This document shows, piece by piece, positions 21,740-28,496 of a DNA stretch of 28,497 nt. The stretch is from a virus. How positions within the stretch are numbered: position 1 is the stretch's first letter; every line of letters begins with the position of its first letter. The translations under genes were made by a program, and so were the position numbers. The stretch is taken from the IMG/VR virus record IMGVR_UViG_3300043419_000597, positions 1-28,497 of that record; one strand, written 5' to 3'. The notes under the pieces were generated by a model, which was not told the origin of the DNA, searched no databases, and saw only the letters and a program-made list of their open reading frames with translations.

Positions 21740-22300
21740 ATGCGAGTATATAAAAATATATTCCTCATAATCTTAATGATGATTACTGTTACAGCAATTG
21801 CTGTTAATTATGGTAATCAATATACTAGATTGTTTGATGTTAAATATACAGATTTAACAAAAGACGCAAAGAAACAAGTAGACTGCCTAGCAGAAAATAT
21901 ATACCACGAAGCTGGTTCTGAATCTGAACAAGGTAAGGTAGCTGTGGCTATGGTAACATTAAACAGAGTGCAAGATCCAAGATATCCGAAAGATATTTGC
22001 TCTGTGGTAAAACAAAAGGTAAACTATACATGTCAATTCTCATGGTTCTGTTCTGCACCAAAGTTAAATAGAAACAGTGACATGTTTAAAGATTCGATGC
22101 AGGTTGCATTGCATGTTTACGCTAATTATGAAAATTTAAAAGATATAACTCATGGTGCTTTATTTTATCATGCTGATTATGTGAATCCTAATTGGAAATT
22201 AAACAAGACTACCGTAATTGGAAGACATATATTTTATAAGGAAGGTGGCACAAATAATGATGCAAAAATTAAATCTACAACTAAAGGAAGACCAATCTAA
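21740..22300 (+). CDS. SleB-like cell wall hydrolase
   Basis: 186 residues. An N-terminal hydrophobic segment (IFLIILMMITVTAIAV) acts as signal anchor. The Hydrolase_2 domain follows: CLAENIYHEAGSESEQGKVA (49-68) with the catalytic Glu, VTLNRVQDPRYPKDICSVV, CQFSWFC, and GALFYHADYVNPNW then GRHIFY. Members cut glycan strands of peptidoglycan. AAGGAG precedes the ATG. The 105-base gap upstream holds only weak inverted repeats. As a second wall-cutting enzyme besides the GH19 endolysin, it may act in lysis or in superinfection-type wall changes. Confidence 0.8.
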   Translation: MRVYKNIFLIILMMITVTAIAVNYGNQYTRLFDVKYTDLTKDAKKQVDCLAENIYHEAGSESEQGKVAVAMVTLNRVQDPRYPKDICSVVKQKVNYTCQFSWFCSAPKLNRNSDMFKDSMQVALHVYANYENLKDITHGALFYHADYVNPNWKLNKTTVIGRHIFYKEGGTNNDAKIKSTTKGRPI

Positions 22301-22814
22301 ACATTCGTTCTTCTTATTAATGGAAGATATTTCTTTATCTACATGTAAGAATGCAGTTGAGTGGATTTTAGAAGCAAACTTTTCCGAAGAACGACCATCG
22401 ATGTTGAATCTGATTGTATGTTCTCCAGGTGGAGATTTGAACGCAGCTTTTGCTTTAGTTGATACTATGCGTGGGTCTGCCATTCCAATCAGAACAATTG
22501 GTCTTGGTCAAATTGCATCAGCTGGTTTATTAATTTTTATTAGTGGCGATAAGGGACAAAGAATTCTTACTCCAAATACATCGATTTTATCACACCAATA
22601 TTCATGGGGTGCTTTTGGTAAAGAACATGAATTGTTCGCTACAATTAAAGAGTTCGATTTAACAACTAAGCGTATGATTGCACATTATAAAAAATGCACT
22701 GGCATGGCTGAGCAAAATATTCGTGATGTTCTATTACCACCACAGGATGTTTGGTTAAGTGCAACTGAAGCAAAGAAACATGGGTTATGTGATGACGTTA
22801 AAGACCTTAAGTAA
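22257..22814 (+). CDS. ClpP-like serine protease
   Basis: 185 residues from the ATG at 22257 (or 22260), with AAGGAAGG about 9 nt upstream and a 44-nt overlap with the SleB-like gene. CSPGGDLNAAFALVDTM and GQIASAG (catalytic S88), LSHQYSWG (H113) and WLSATEAKKHGLCDDV near the end match the ClpP fold and order. Such genes occur in aquatic T4-like phages; a role in host protein turnover or tmRNA-tagged protein disposal is possible, which is inference from the nearby tmRNA. Confidence 0.8.
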   Translation: MMQKLNLQLKEDQSKHSFFLLMEDISLSTCKNAVEWILEANFSEERPSMLNLIVCSPGGDLNAAFALVDTMRGSAIPIRTIGLGQIASAGLLIFISGDKGQRILTPNTSILSHQYSWGAFGKEHELFATIKEFDLTTKRMIAHYKKCTGMAEQNIRDVLLPPQDVWLSATEAKKHGLCDDVKDLK

Positions 22815-22983
22815 GTATATTCGTTATTCTGGTATTTGGTTTGGGTTAGTTATTAACCCATTCCATTGGACATTCGTTTGGGAATTTCTACACCCAGATG
22901 AGTTAAATCCAAACATGGTAGGTGTTTATATTTCTATCGGTCCAGTTTGGGTTCGTGTTGTTATTGATGATGGTTCATGGTAA
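22792..22983 (+). CDS. small aromatic-rich membrane-associated protein
   Basis: 63 residues from the ATG at 22792, overlapping the ClpP-like gene by 23 nt; earlier in-frame starts would overlap more. Two hydrophobic stretches (YSGIWFGLVINPFHWTFVW, MVGVYISIGPVWVRVVI) are rich in Trp and Phe, so it is probably membrane-associated. No family is recognised. Confidence 0.55.
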   Translation: MTLKTLSKYIRYSGIWFGLVINPFHWTFVWEFLHPDELNPNMVGVYISIGPVWVRVVIDDGSW

Positions 22984-22993
22984 GGAGAAACAT

Positions 22994-23233
22994 ATGAGTA
23001 CAAGTAAAGATTTAATGTCGTTTATTATTGGTGGAACTTTGGTGATTATGACTGCCATTGTTTGTATTACATATTACAATATCAAAAAAGACGAAGCTAT
23101 CAAGTCTAACATAGAATCAGCGATTGTTAAGGGTATTGACCCACTCGCAGTTCGTTGTGCATATGGTTCTCAGAGTAATACTTGTGTTGTGTATGCAGCC
23201 GTTCACAGTAGGGACTCTCAGCCTAAAAAATAA
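22994..23233 (+). CDS. small single-span membrane protein
   Basis: 79 residues from the ATG at 22994, with AAGGAG 7 nt upstream. One transmembrane helix (FIIGGTLVIMTAIVCITYY) is followed by a soluble part with IVKGIDPLAVRCAYGSQSNTCVVYA. The phrase 'DPxAVRCAY ... C' is familiar from small proteins in aquatic T4-like phages, with an unknown role; the two Cys may pair outside the cell membrane. It ends the unit that starts at the tmRNA. Confidence 0.7.
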   Translation: MSTSKDLMSFIIGGTLVIMTAIVCITYYNIKKDEAIKSNIESAIVKGIDPLAVRCAYGSQSNTCVVYAAVHSRDSQPKK

Positions 23234-23293
23234 CCCCAGAAACACCTACAGTTAAGGTTAAAAAATAAGTTTTAGTCTTACCTGTAAAGACTT

Positions 23294-23324
23294 TAAATAC
23301 CCCTCTTTTCTGTAGGGGTATTTA
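23294..23324 (+). terminator. 10-bp inverted repeat, terminator overlapping a -35 box
   Basis: TAAATACCCC (23294-23303) and GGGGTATTTA (23315-23324) are perfect inverted copies around an 11-base loop. The right arm contains TTTACA's first four bases (23321-23324), so terminator and next promoter share bases. Confidence 0.65.
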
Positions 23325-23349
23325 CATTAATTGAATAATAGGGTATAAT
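23321..23349 (+). promoter_or_regulatory. sigma70-like promoter
   Basis: TTTACA (23321-23326), 17 bp, TATAAT (23344-23349). Leader of about 28 nt with AAAGGAG before the ATG at 23384. Confidence 0.75.
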
Positions 23350-23383
23350 GTTATTATAAGTTGATTAATGTAAAGGAGTTGTT

Positions 23384-23728
23384 ATGAGTGATTATACGAA
23401 TGTTCAAATTGAAGAAATTCTTTCTGATGCAGATATTGCTTCCACTGTTGAATCTACGAAGTATCTGAACGAGCAACTTGGTGGTAAAGATAATTATCCT
23501 TGCGGATTTGCTTGGGTTGAGATTTATGGTGTTCGTGCCAACAGCAAACTTGGTAAACTGTTGTCTGCTCGTGGTATGAGAAAAGACGTTTATTCTAAGT
23601 GTTTTATTTTCCACAGTAACACCCCAAATGTTCAGAACATGGATGTGAAATACATGGGTGCTCGTGCTGCTGCTGAAGTTTTGCAAAAACATGGCTTCCG
23701 TGCCTACGCAACATCAAGAATTGATTAA
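23384..23728 (+). CDS. conserved small phage protein of unknown function
   Basis: 114 residues in its own unit. FAWVEIYGVRANSKLGKLLS and GMRKDVYSKCFIFHSNTPN suggest a compact alpha/beta domain; the tail MGARAAAEVLQKHGFRAYAT resembles phage proteins of the same length that I cannot name. It is behind a strong ribosome binding site and followed by another promoter. The minus-strand ORF over it is a shadow. Confidence 0.65.
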   Translation: MSDYTNVQIEEILSDADIASTVESTKYLNEQLGGKDNYPCGFAWVEIYGVRANSKLGKLLSARGMRKDVYSKCFIFHSNTPNVQNMDVKYMGARAAAEVLQKHGFRAYATSRID

Positions 23729-23736
23729 AATACTCC

Positions 23737-23765
23737 TTGACATTTAATCAATAATAGGGTATAAT
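23737..23765 (+). promoter_or_regulatory. sigma70-like promoter, ATG at predicted +1
   Basis: TTGACA (23737-23742), 17 bp, TATAAT (23760-23765). The ATG at 23772 is the predicted first transcribed base. Confidence 0.85.
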
Positions 23766-23771
23766 TATATT

Positions 23772-24116
23772 ATGATGATTTTTACTGCACCACAGCGTTC
23801 CAAAAAACGAAAGCCGACGGCAAAGCAACGGGAGTTGTCTAAATCTTGGGACGAACTGTTAAAGAAGTATCCTACAAAGAATCTTGCTGCAAAGTCAACA
23901 GATCTCAGTAGCGTATACTCACTTGGGAAACCTGCTTGTCGTGAGACACCTAAGATTCCAAGTCTTCCATTCACTGCTGGTCCATGCACAAAGCCAGCAC
24001 CTAAACAATACACGGGAACTAAAGTCAAAGGTATCGGTACGATGCACAAGTCCAACGCTGTTCCCATTTTCAGTGACGAAGAAGCTAAAGATATCGCTAA
24101 AATGAGGAGAGGGTGA
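23772..24116 (+). CDS. conserved basic phage protein of unknown function
   Basis: 114 residues, basic at the N-terminus (RSKKRKPTAKQRELSKSW). It then has Pro-rich stretches and ends with SNAVPIFSDEEAKDIAKMRR, an ending familiar from proteins conserved in aquatic T4-like phages. It is probably nucleic-acid- or complex-associated. The start ATGATG has no ribosome binding site and coincides with the predicted transcript start. TGATG joins it to the next gene. Confidence 0.7.
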   Translation: MMIFTAPQRSKKRKPTAKQRELSKSWDELLKKYPTKNLAAKSTDLSSVYSLGKPACRETPKIPSLPFTAGPCTKPAPKQYTGTKVKGIGTMHKSNAVPIFSDEEAKDIAKMRRG

Positions 24117-24289
24117 TGGAGTTCTGCGTTAAATGTTTAGAGCATGAAAATGAAGTTGCTAAATTGCGACAAGAGAAATATGTTTTAGAACAAAAAGTAC
24201 TCAAGCTAGAGAACGAGGTTGATTCTTTGTCTTTAGATCTTGCCTTTTATAATGGTATGATAACTAACACTGGATGTGATGGTAAATAA
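24116..24289 (+). CDS. 57-residue coiled-coil protein with CxxC
   Basis: MEFCVKCLEHENEVAKLRQE then LEQKVLKLENEVDSLSLDL: a CxxC at the start followed by about four heptads of coiled coil, and a short polar tail with one more Cys. It starts in TGATG. It probably forms dimers and may bind zinc. No family is recognised. Confidence 0.6.
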   Translation: MEFCVKCLEHENEVAKLRQEKYVLEQKVLKLENEVDSLSLDLAFYNGMITNTGCDGK

Positions 24290-24290
24290 T

Positions 24291-24551
24291 ATGCGAACTG
24301 AATATCAACAAATCGTTAATGCGTCAACTTATGGCGACAAACAAGCAATTCAAAAAATTCACTCATCTTTACTTAAAGAAAAGATGAAGCTGGATAAATT
24401 CTTCAGTTTATTCCTAGATAAATTCGAACGAAAGATGGATCCTGAAAAACCAAACACACCTGTTTGGCAACTTTATAAAACTAAAACGAGCGAATATGCA
24501 GAACTTAATCAATCAATCAGAGCAGCTGAATACTATTTACAAAAACCTTAA
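24291..24551 (+). CDS. conserved helical phage protein
   Basis: 86 residues from the ATG at 24291; an ATG at 24279 is possible. TEYQQIVNASTYGDKQAIQK, LLKEKMKLDKFFSLFLDKFE, and DPEKPNTPVWQLYKTKTSEY then IRAAEYYL are typical of a helical protein found just before gene 33 in aquatic T4-like phages. The role is unknown. It is separated from gp33 by one base. Confidence 0.7.
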   Translation: MRTEYQQIVNASTYGDKQAIQKIHSSLLKEKMKLDKFFSLFLDKFERKMDPEKPNTPVWQLYKTKTSEYAELNQSIRAAEYYLQKP

Positions 24552-24552
24552 T

Positions 24553-24771
24553 ATGTTTAAAACAGCAAACGAATTTTCTTTATACATAGAACAGTTAGTC
24601 AAGGAAAAGAAACTTTCCTATATGGACGCTGTTCTTGATTATTGTAAAGAAAACTTTCTTGAACCAGAGGACGTAGCGAAACTCATCAACAAATCTTTGA
24701 AAGAAAAGATTGCGTTAGATATGCAAGAGCTAAACTACTTACCGAAGACTGCCAAACTAGATGATGTATAA
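24553..24771 (+). CDS. 33: gp33-like late transcription coactivator
   Basis: 72 residues from the ATG at 24553. KKLSYMDAVLDYCKENFLEP with EDVAKLINKSLKEKIALD and ELNYLPK matches T4-like gp33, which links the sliding clamp (gp45) to RNA polymerase carrying the late sigma factor gp55. The expected C-terminal hydrophobic clamp-binding motif is not obvious; the end is LPKTAKLDDV. Gene order 33-59-32 is the T4 order, which supports the call. TAATG overlap with gene 59. Confidence 0.75.
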   Translation: MFKTANEFSLYIEQLVKEKKLSYMDAVLDYCKENFLEPEDVAKLINKSLKEKIALDMQELNYLPKTAKLDDV

Positions 24772-25385
24772 TGGATGGATTTAAAGCGTATAAGTATTAC
24801 ATGGCTGTGAAGTTACACTTCACAAAAGATGGGTTTGATGTTTTTAAGAATCGAGGAACTGTTAAGGGAACTAGAGAAGCATTCAATGCAAGAAACGATA
24901 AGTATATGTTTGATAAACTTGCAAGAAAGTTTCCAGTAGATAAAGATTTAATTCAGTTCTTTGTTGCAAACTTTGCTTATGGTAATGACGCAGCAGTTTA
25001 TTCTTATGAAGAAGCTGAAACGAATCTCCTTGAGTGGAATCGTAGAAAACAATCTATTACAAAAATCTTTTCAGATGATTGTAGTAAGATAATTATGGAT
25101 GCTTACAAGAATAAACACAAAGAAGATGCTATATTTAACTTGACAAATAAATCATATTCAAGTATACTTAAGTTATTCCTTGGTGGTCAGATAAGTTTAG
25201 AAACTGTTAGAATTTTAGATGACCTAAACCCTATAGTTGAATCTTGGAAAAATAATACATCGATGGTTTTGTTATGGGAAAATGAACTCCGCAGAATTGA
25301 AAAATCTAAAGGGTTTGTTAAATATGATGTTGATAAAGTGTCAAAAGTTTTTAATGATTTTATGCAGGAAGTAAAAGAGTTATAA
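24771..25385 (+). CDS. 59: gp59-like loader of the replicative helicase
   Basis: 204 residues. The start, MDGFKAYKYYMAVKLHFTKD then FDVFKNRGTVKG and NARNDKYMFDKLARKF, matches T4-like gp59. In T4 this protein binds fork DNA and gp32 and loads the gp41 helicase. The length is close to the T4 protein (217). Its place between gene 33 and gene 32 fits. A promoter-like pair (TTGACA 25140-25145, TATACT 25163-25168) lies inside it. Confidence 0.8.
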   Translation: MDGFKAYKYYMAVKLHFTKDGFDVFKNRGTVKGTREAFNARNDKYMFDKLARKFPVDKDLIQFFVANFAYGNDAAVYSYEEAETNLLEWNRRKQSITKIFSDDCSKIIMDAYKNKHKEDAIFNLTNKSYSSILKLFLGGQISLETVRILDDLNPIVESWKNNTSMVLLWENELRRIEKSKGFVKYDVDKVSKVFNDFMQEVKEL

Positions 25386-25386
25386 T

Positions 25387-25590
25387 ATGGGCAAGACTTA
25401 TCAAAAGAATCAGAAACGATTCGATGATGAAACCAGTGGGCGATCTGGTAAACATGCAAAACATGCTAATGGTAAAAAAACCAGCGGTATGAAAACGCTA
25501 AATAGTTATGTTGAACAAGATTATGAAGATCCTTTCGAGGATGACTTTGAAATTAGTGATGAGATATTCATACAACATACAAAATCTTAA
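25387..25590 (+). CDS. small charged protein between genes 59 and 32
   Basis: 67 residues: a basic Gly/Lys/His-rich first half (KTYQKNQKRFDDETSGRSGK, HAKHANGKK) and a strongly acidic second half (VEQDYEDPFEDDFEISDE), so it is probably mostly disordered. It starts one base after the gp59 stop. A CTAAATAG stretch (25498-25505) occurs mid-gene. No family is recognised; the position suggests a replication-module accessory. Confidence 0.6.
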   Translation: MGKTYQKNQKRFDDETSGRSGKHAKHANGKKTSGMKTLNSYVEQDYEDPFEDDFEISDEIFIQHTKS

Positions 25591-25614
25591 TACATTTTTA
25601 TATAAGGAAATACG

Positions 25615-26538
25615 ATGGACATTCAAACACTTCGCAAGATGCGCAATTCTGACTTCGGCAAAATCGCTGGAGAATTCGAGAAAATCGCAAATCCCCAAAC
25701 TGAATCAAAGAGCTACGGCGACGATCGCTTCTGGAAACTAGAAGGTGATAAAGCTGGTAACGGCACAGCCACAATTCGTTTTCTACCACGTGTAGAAGGT
25801 GATGAGTTGCCATGGGTTCGTATCTTCAGTCATGGCTTTCAGGGTCCGACTGGTAAATGGTATATTGAGAATTCTTTGACCACTCTAGGCGAGAACGATC
25901 CAGTTGGCGAATTGAATACCAAGTTGTGGAACTCTGGTTCTGAAGCAAATAAAGAAATCGCTCGTAAACAAAAGCGTAAGCTAAGTTTTATTGCGAACGT
26001 GCTTATTGTTTCTGATCCTAAGCATCCAGAAAACGAAGGTAAAGTATTCTTGTTTAAGTTCGGCAAGAAAATCTTTGATAAGATTATGGACAAAGCTCGT
26101 CCTACTTTCGAAGATGAAAAACCAGTTAACGTGTTCGACTTCTGGGAAGGTGCCAACTTTAAACTTCGTATGCGTAAGAAAGATGGTTTCACTAACTATG
26201 ATGAATCTTCTTTCAGCGATCCAGTTTCTATTTCTGATGACGAAGAAGAAATCCTACGTATCGCTAATGCGCAATTCAAACTTTCTGAATTCACAGATCG
26301 TAAGAACTTCAAATCTTATGATGAGTTGAAGCAGAAACTTGAGCAAGTTTTATCTGGTGATTCTTTCAGTGCAGTTCGTGCAGAGAATCTAGATGATGAG
26401 ATGGAAAGAGCTGAAGTTAAGGCTGCTCCGCAACCAACTTCTAAACCTGCTCCTGCTCCAGCAGCAAGTAAATCTCCTGTCGTTGATGACGACGAAGCCG
26501 TTATGTCTTATTTCGAGAAGATTGCTCGAGAAGATTAA
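25615..26538 (+). CDS. 32: gp32-like single-strand DNA-binding protein
   Basis: 307 residues. KSYGDDRFWKLEGDKAGNGT, ATIRFLPRVEGDELPWVRIF, KWYIENSLTTLGENDPVGEL, ARKQKRKLSFIANVLIVSDP, and FKFGKKIFDKIMDK match gp32 of aquatic T4-like phages. It coats single-stranded DNA during replication and recombination. There are no Cys residues, so the zinc-binding site of T4 gp32 is absent, as in cyanophage relatives. An Ala/Pro linker precedes an acidic tail (VVDDDEAVMSYFEKIARED), the part that contacts partner proteins. AAGGAA precedes the ATG. Confidence 0.9.
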   Translation: MDIQTLRKMRNSDFGKIAGEFEKIANPQTESKSYGDDRFWKLEGDKAGNGTATIRFLPRVEGDELPWVRIFSHGFQGPTGKWYIENSLTTLGENDPVGELNTKLWNSGSEANKEIARKQKRKLSFIANVLIVSDPKHPENEGKVFLFKFGKKIFDKIMDKARPTFEDEKPVNVFDFWEGANFKLRMRKKDGFTNYDESSFSDPVSISDDEEEILRIANAQFKLSEFTDRKNFKSYDELKQKLEQVLSGDSFSAVRAENLDDEMERAEVKAAPQPTSKPAPAPAASKSPVVDDDEAVMSYFEKIARED

Positions 26539-26559
26539 ACTTTTCTCTACTAAAAAATT

Positions 26560-26583
26560 AAGCCACCGAAAGGTGGCTTTTTC
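26560..26583. terminator. bidirectional terminator between convergent modules
   Basis: AAGCCACC (26560-26567), GAAA loop, GGTGGCTT (26572-26579), with T-runs on both sides. It separates gene 32 from the minus-strand tail gene, which ends at 26585. Confidence 0.85.
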
Positions 26584-26584
26584 A

Positions 26585-28075
26585 TTATGCGTATCTACTT
26601 CGCAGATACCTATTCATAGTTTGGTCTTGGTTTCTAACTGGTAATTTAACTACTTGATTGCTTGTGTTTTTAACATTCGTTGTTGGTGCTACAACAGCAG
26701 TAGTATTACCACCAGAAGGTTGTTGCATAGCAGATTGAGCATTTTCTGCTGATCTCTGTTCTACGCTTGTAGCTGCTGTCGGTTCTGGTGCTGCTGGAAC
26801 TGGAGCTGGCTTTTTATCCATACGGAATGGATAAAACTCTGGTATTGTTACTTCTTTGTTTATTACTGGAATCTTAAATTTAATTTCAGGAATACCAATA
26901 CTACCAAACAGTGAGTCGAGACTTTCTCTTAATGATTGATAAACCTTCTTCAATGTGTCTTTATTAATAAGACCAAAGGTCAAAAAGTCTAAGAAACCAC
27001 CAAGACCAGCAATTAATGCTTCTCCGATATCACCAGATTCAGAAAACTCTTTGAATCCATCCATAATACCATTCACAACACCACCGATAATTGCCAGTGG
27101 AGCAAATACTTTAGTGATTACCTTTAACATCATAGCTGGGCTGAATAAACTTCCAATCGCAGACATAAATCCGCTAGAGAAGATACCCATAATTCCATCA
27201 AGCAATCCACCAGACTTACCTTCTGATGGTGCAGCTTCTACCTTAGGTTTATTACCACCAGTGTTTGCTACTAATTGTTTTAATAAATCAGTTTGTTCAC
27301 CCTGAGCTCTTGCTGCTTCCATCTCTTCTTCAGATGTATTATCATCATCTGTTAATCTAGCCTTAACATCATACTTCGCGTATTCAGAAGAAAGTTTTTC
27401 TCTATTGCTTAATAGTTTCTTACCTTCTGCAGTTTTAGCGATTTGATTTTCACTCAAACCCATTTTCTTATAAGCATCAATCTTAGCTTCGTTAGACTTG
27501 ATTGCCTTAGAAGCTGCCTGTTGTTTAGCGAAATCAGCAGAGATATCTGCGTTTGATCTTGTATCACCGAGCATTTTTTGCTCTTTGACATAATCCATTT
27601 TAGCCAAAGACTTATTGAATATACCACCGACATTGGTAGCTGATAATGCAGTTCTCTTTAATGCACCAAAAGAACCATACTTATTCATAAAATTACTTTT
27701 AGCGTCACCTATCTTTTCAGATATAGATTTAAAAGTTGTAACATTACCAGCCATCGCTGCTATAATTTTAGCATCTTCTTTGACTTTCTTTTTAACTTCT
27801 TCAGCCAACTTATGAATGTTTTTATTTGTTTCTTCAGTCTGTTTTAATTGTTTCTCTTCAAGTTCTGATTGTCTTTTTAATTCAACCTGTTCTTTAGTAG
27901 ATTCAATAAGATCTTTCTGACTATTCAATTGCTCATGGTTTATTTCCCTAATGTTTCTTAGGACTTGTCCATTAACATCAGCATGGATAGTTTGTGCGAT
28001 CGATTGATCCAACAATCCACGTTGTAGTTCTAATAGTCTACCAAACTGAGTTGGCGAAGCTGTTATTACTGTCAT
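26585..28075 (-). CDS. tail tape-measure-like protein (gp29-like position)
   Basis: 496 residues. The first 250 are highly charged and helical with coiled coils (LNSQKDLIESTKEQVELKRQ, SELEEKQLKQTEETNKNIHK). A hydrophobic Gly-rich region follows (LLDGIMGIFSSGFMSAIGSL, LKVITKVFAPLAIIGGVVNG, LIAGLGGFLDFLTFGL), then a Pro/Ala/Gln-rich end. This plan is that of tape-measure proteins, which set tail length and enter the host membrane at infection. T4 gp29 is 590 residues, so this tail may be somewhat shorter. Its ATG overlaps the upstream frame's stop as ATGA, so it depends on that frame's translation. Confidence 0.65.
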   Translation of the reverse strand: MTVITASPTQFGRLLELQRGLLDQSIAQTIHADVNGQVLRNIREINHEQLNSQKDLIESTKEQVELKRQSELEEKQLKQTEETNKNIHKLAEEVKKKVKEDAKIIAAMAGNVTTFKSISEKIGDAKSNFMNKYGSFGALKRTALSATNVGGIFNKSLAKMDYVKEQKMLGDTRSNADISADFAKQQAASKAIKSNEAKIDAYKKMGLSENQIAKTAEGKKLLSNREKLSSEYAKYDVKARLTDDDNTSEEEMEAARAQGEQTDLLKQLVANTGGNKPKVEAAPSEGKSGGLLDGIMGIFSSGFMSAIGSLFSPAMMLKVITKVFAPLAIIGGVVNGIMDGFKEFSESGDIGEALIAGLGGFLDFLTFGLINKDTLKKVYQSLRESLDSLFGSIGIPEIKFKIPVINKEVTIPEFYPFRMDKKPAPVPAAPEPTAATSVEQRSAENAQSAMQQPSGGNTTAVVAPTTNVKNTSNQVVKLPVRNQDQTMNRYLRSRYA

Positions 28076-28256
28076 CTGTTTCTACTCTCTAGTCTTTGTT
28101 TTTCTTCTTCTAGGTATTTGACCAGCAGTGCTACATATATTTCTTTTTCAAACGGTATTAGGTTCTCAATTTCCGTTAACGAGTATTTGTGGTATTGCAT
28201 CAAAGCAAAATTCATTTTATAATAGTTACTCAGACTCTCATGACAAAGATTAATTA
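28072..28256 (-). CDS. frameshift extension of the gp26-like protein (tail assembly chaperone type)
   Basis: An open -1 frame continues from the gp26-like stop: LINLCHESLSNYYKMNFALM then YHKYSLTEIENLIPFEKEIY, ending EEEKQRLESRNR. The only ATG is at 28215, so the conserved-looking 14 residues before it would be lost without a frameshift. It stops inside the tape-measure start (ATGA). Two overlapping frames just before the tape measure recall the G/GT tail assembly chaperones of lambda. Confidence 0.6.
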
Positions 28257-28496
28257 GAAAAAACTCGATAAACCTTCTAACACTGTATGATTATGTGCTC
28301 CACATACTGGGCAATTAAAATCTACCTCATGTTTTATCTTCGGCATTGATTCGAAGAATGCCTGAACTTTTTTAAACTGATCAGACGTCAAATTATTAAC
28401 AAACTCTTCAAGTTCTTCTTTTGATTGTTCTTTGGCATAGTAAACTTGGCTGCCATCGTAAATGTAATCGATAGAACTTGTGATAATTTTGAAAAC
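28254..28496 (-). CDS. 26: gp26-like baseplate protein, 3' part only
   Basis: The frame enters from the right edge; 80 residues are visible. IITSSIDYIYDGSQVYYAKE, then LTSDQFKKVQAFFESMPKIK with HEVDFNCPVCGAHNHTVLEG and a final LSSFF match the C-terminus of the T4 baseplate family that includes gp26 (Pfam T4_baseplate). The CPVCG pair may bind metal. The last two codons before the TAA are TTT TTC, part of a -1 slippery heptamer. Confidence 0.7.
   Translation of the reverse strand, partial: VFKIITSSIDYIYDGSQVYYAKEQSKEELEEFVNNLTSDQFKKVQAFFESMPKIKHEVDFNCPVCGAHNHTVLEGLSSFF
28257..28263 (-). promoter_or_regulatory. -1 frameshift slippery heptamer T TTT TTC
   Basis: On the minus strand the last codons are AGT TTT TTC TAA. 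The heptamer T-TTT-TTC is in the right phase for a tandem -1 slip, and the stop comes directly after it. The -1 frame is open for 61 codons. Confidence 0.65.

Noticed and set aside
25140-25168. Sigma70-like promoter (TTGACA, 17 bp, TATACT) inside gene 59
   Set aside because: It lies in the middle of a well-supported coding region with no gene start close behind it; kept only as a remark in the gp59 entry.
26955-27305. Plus-strand frame opposite the tape-measure gene
   Set aside because: Antisense shadow of a long minus-strand gene, without promoter or ribosome binding site.
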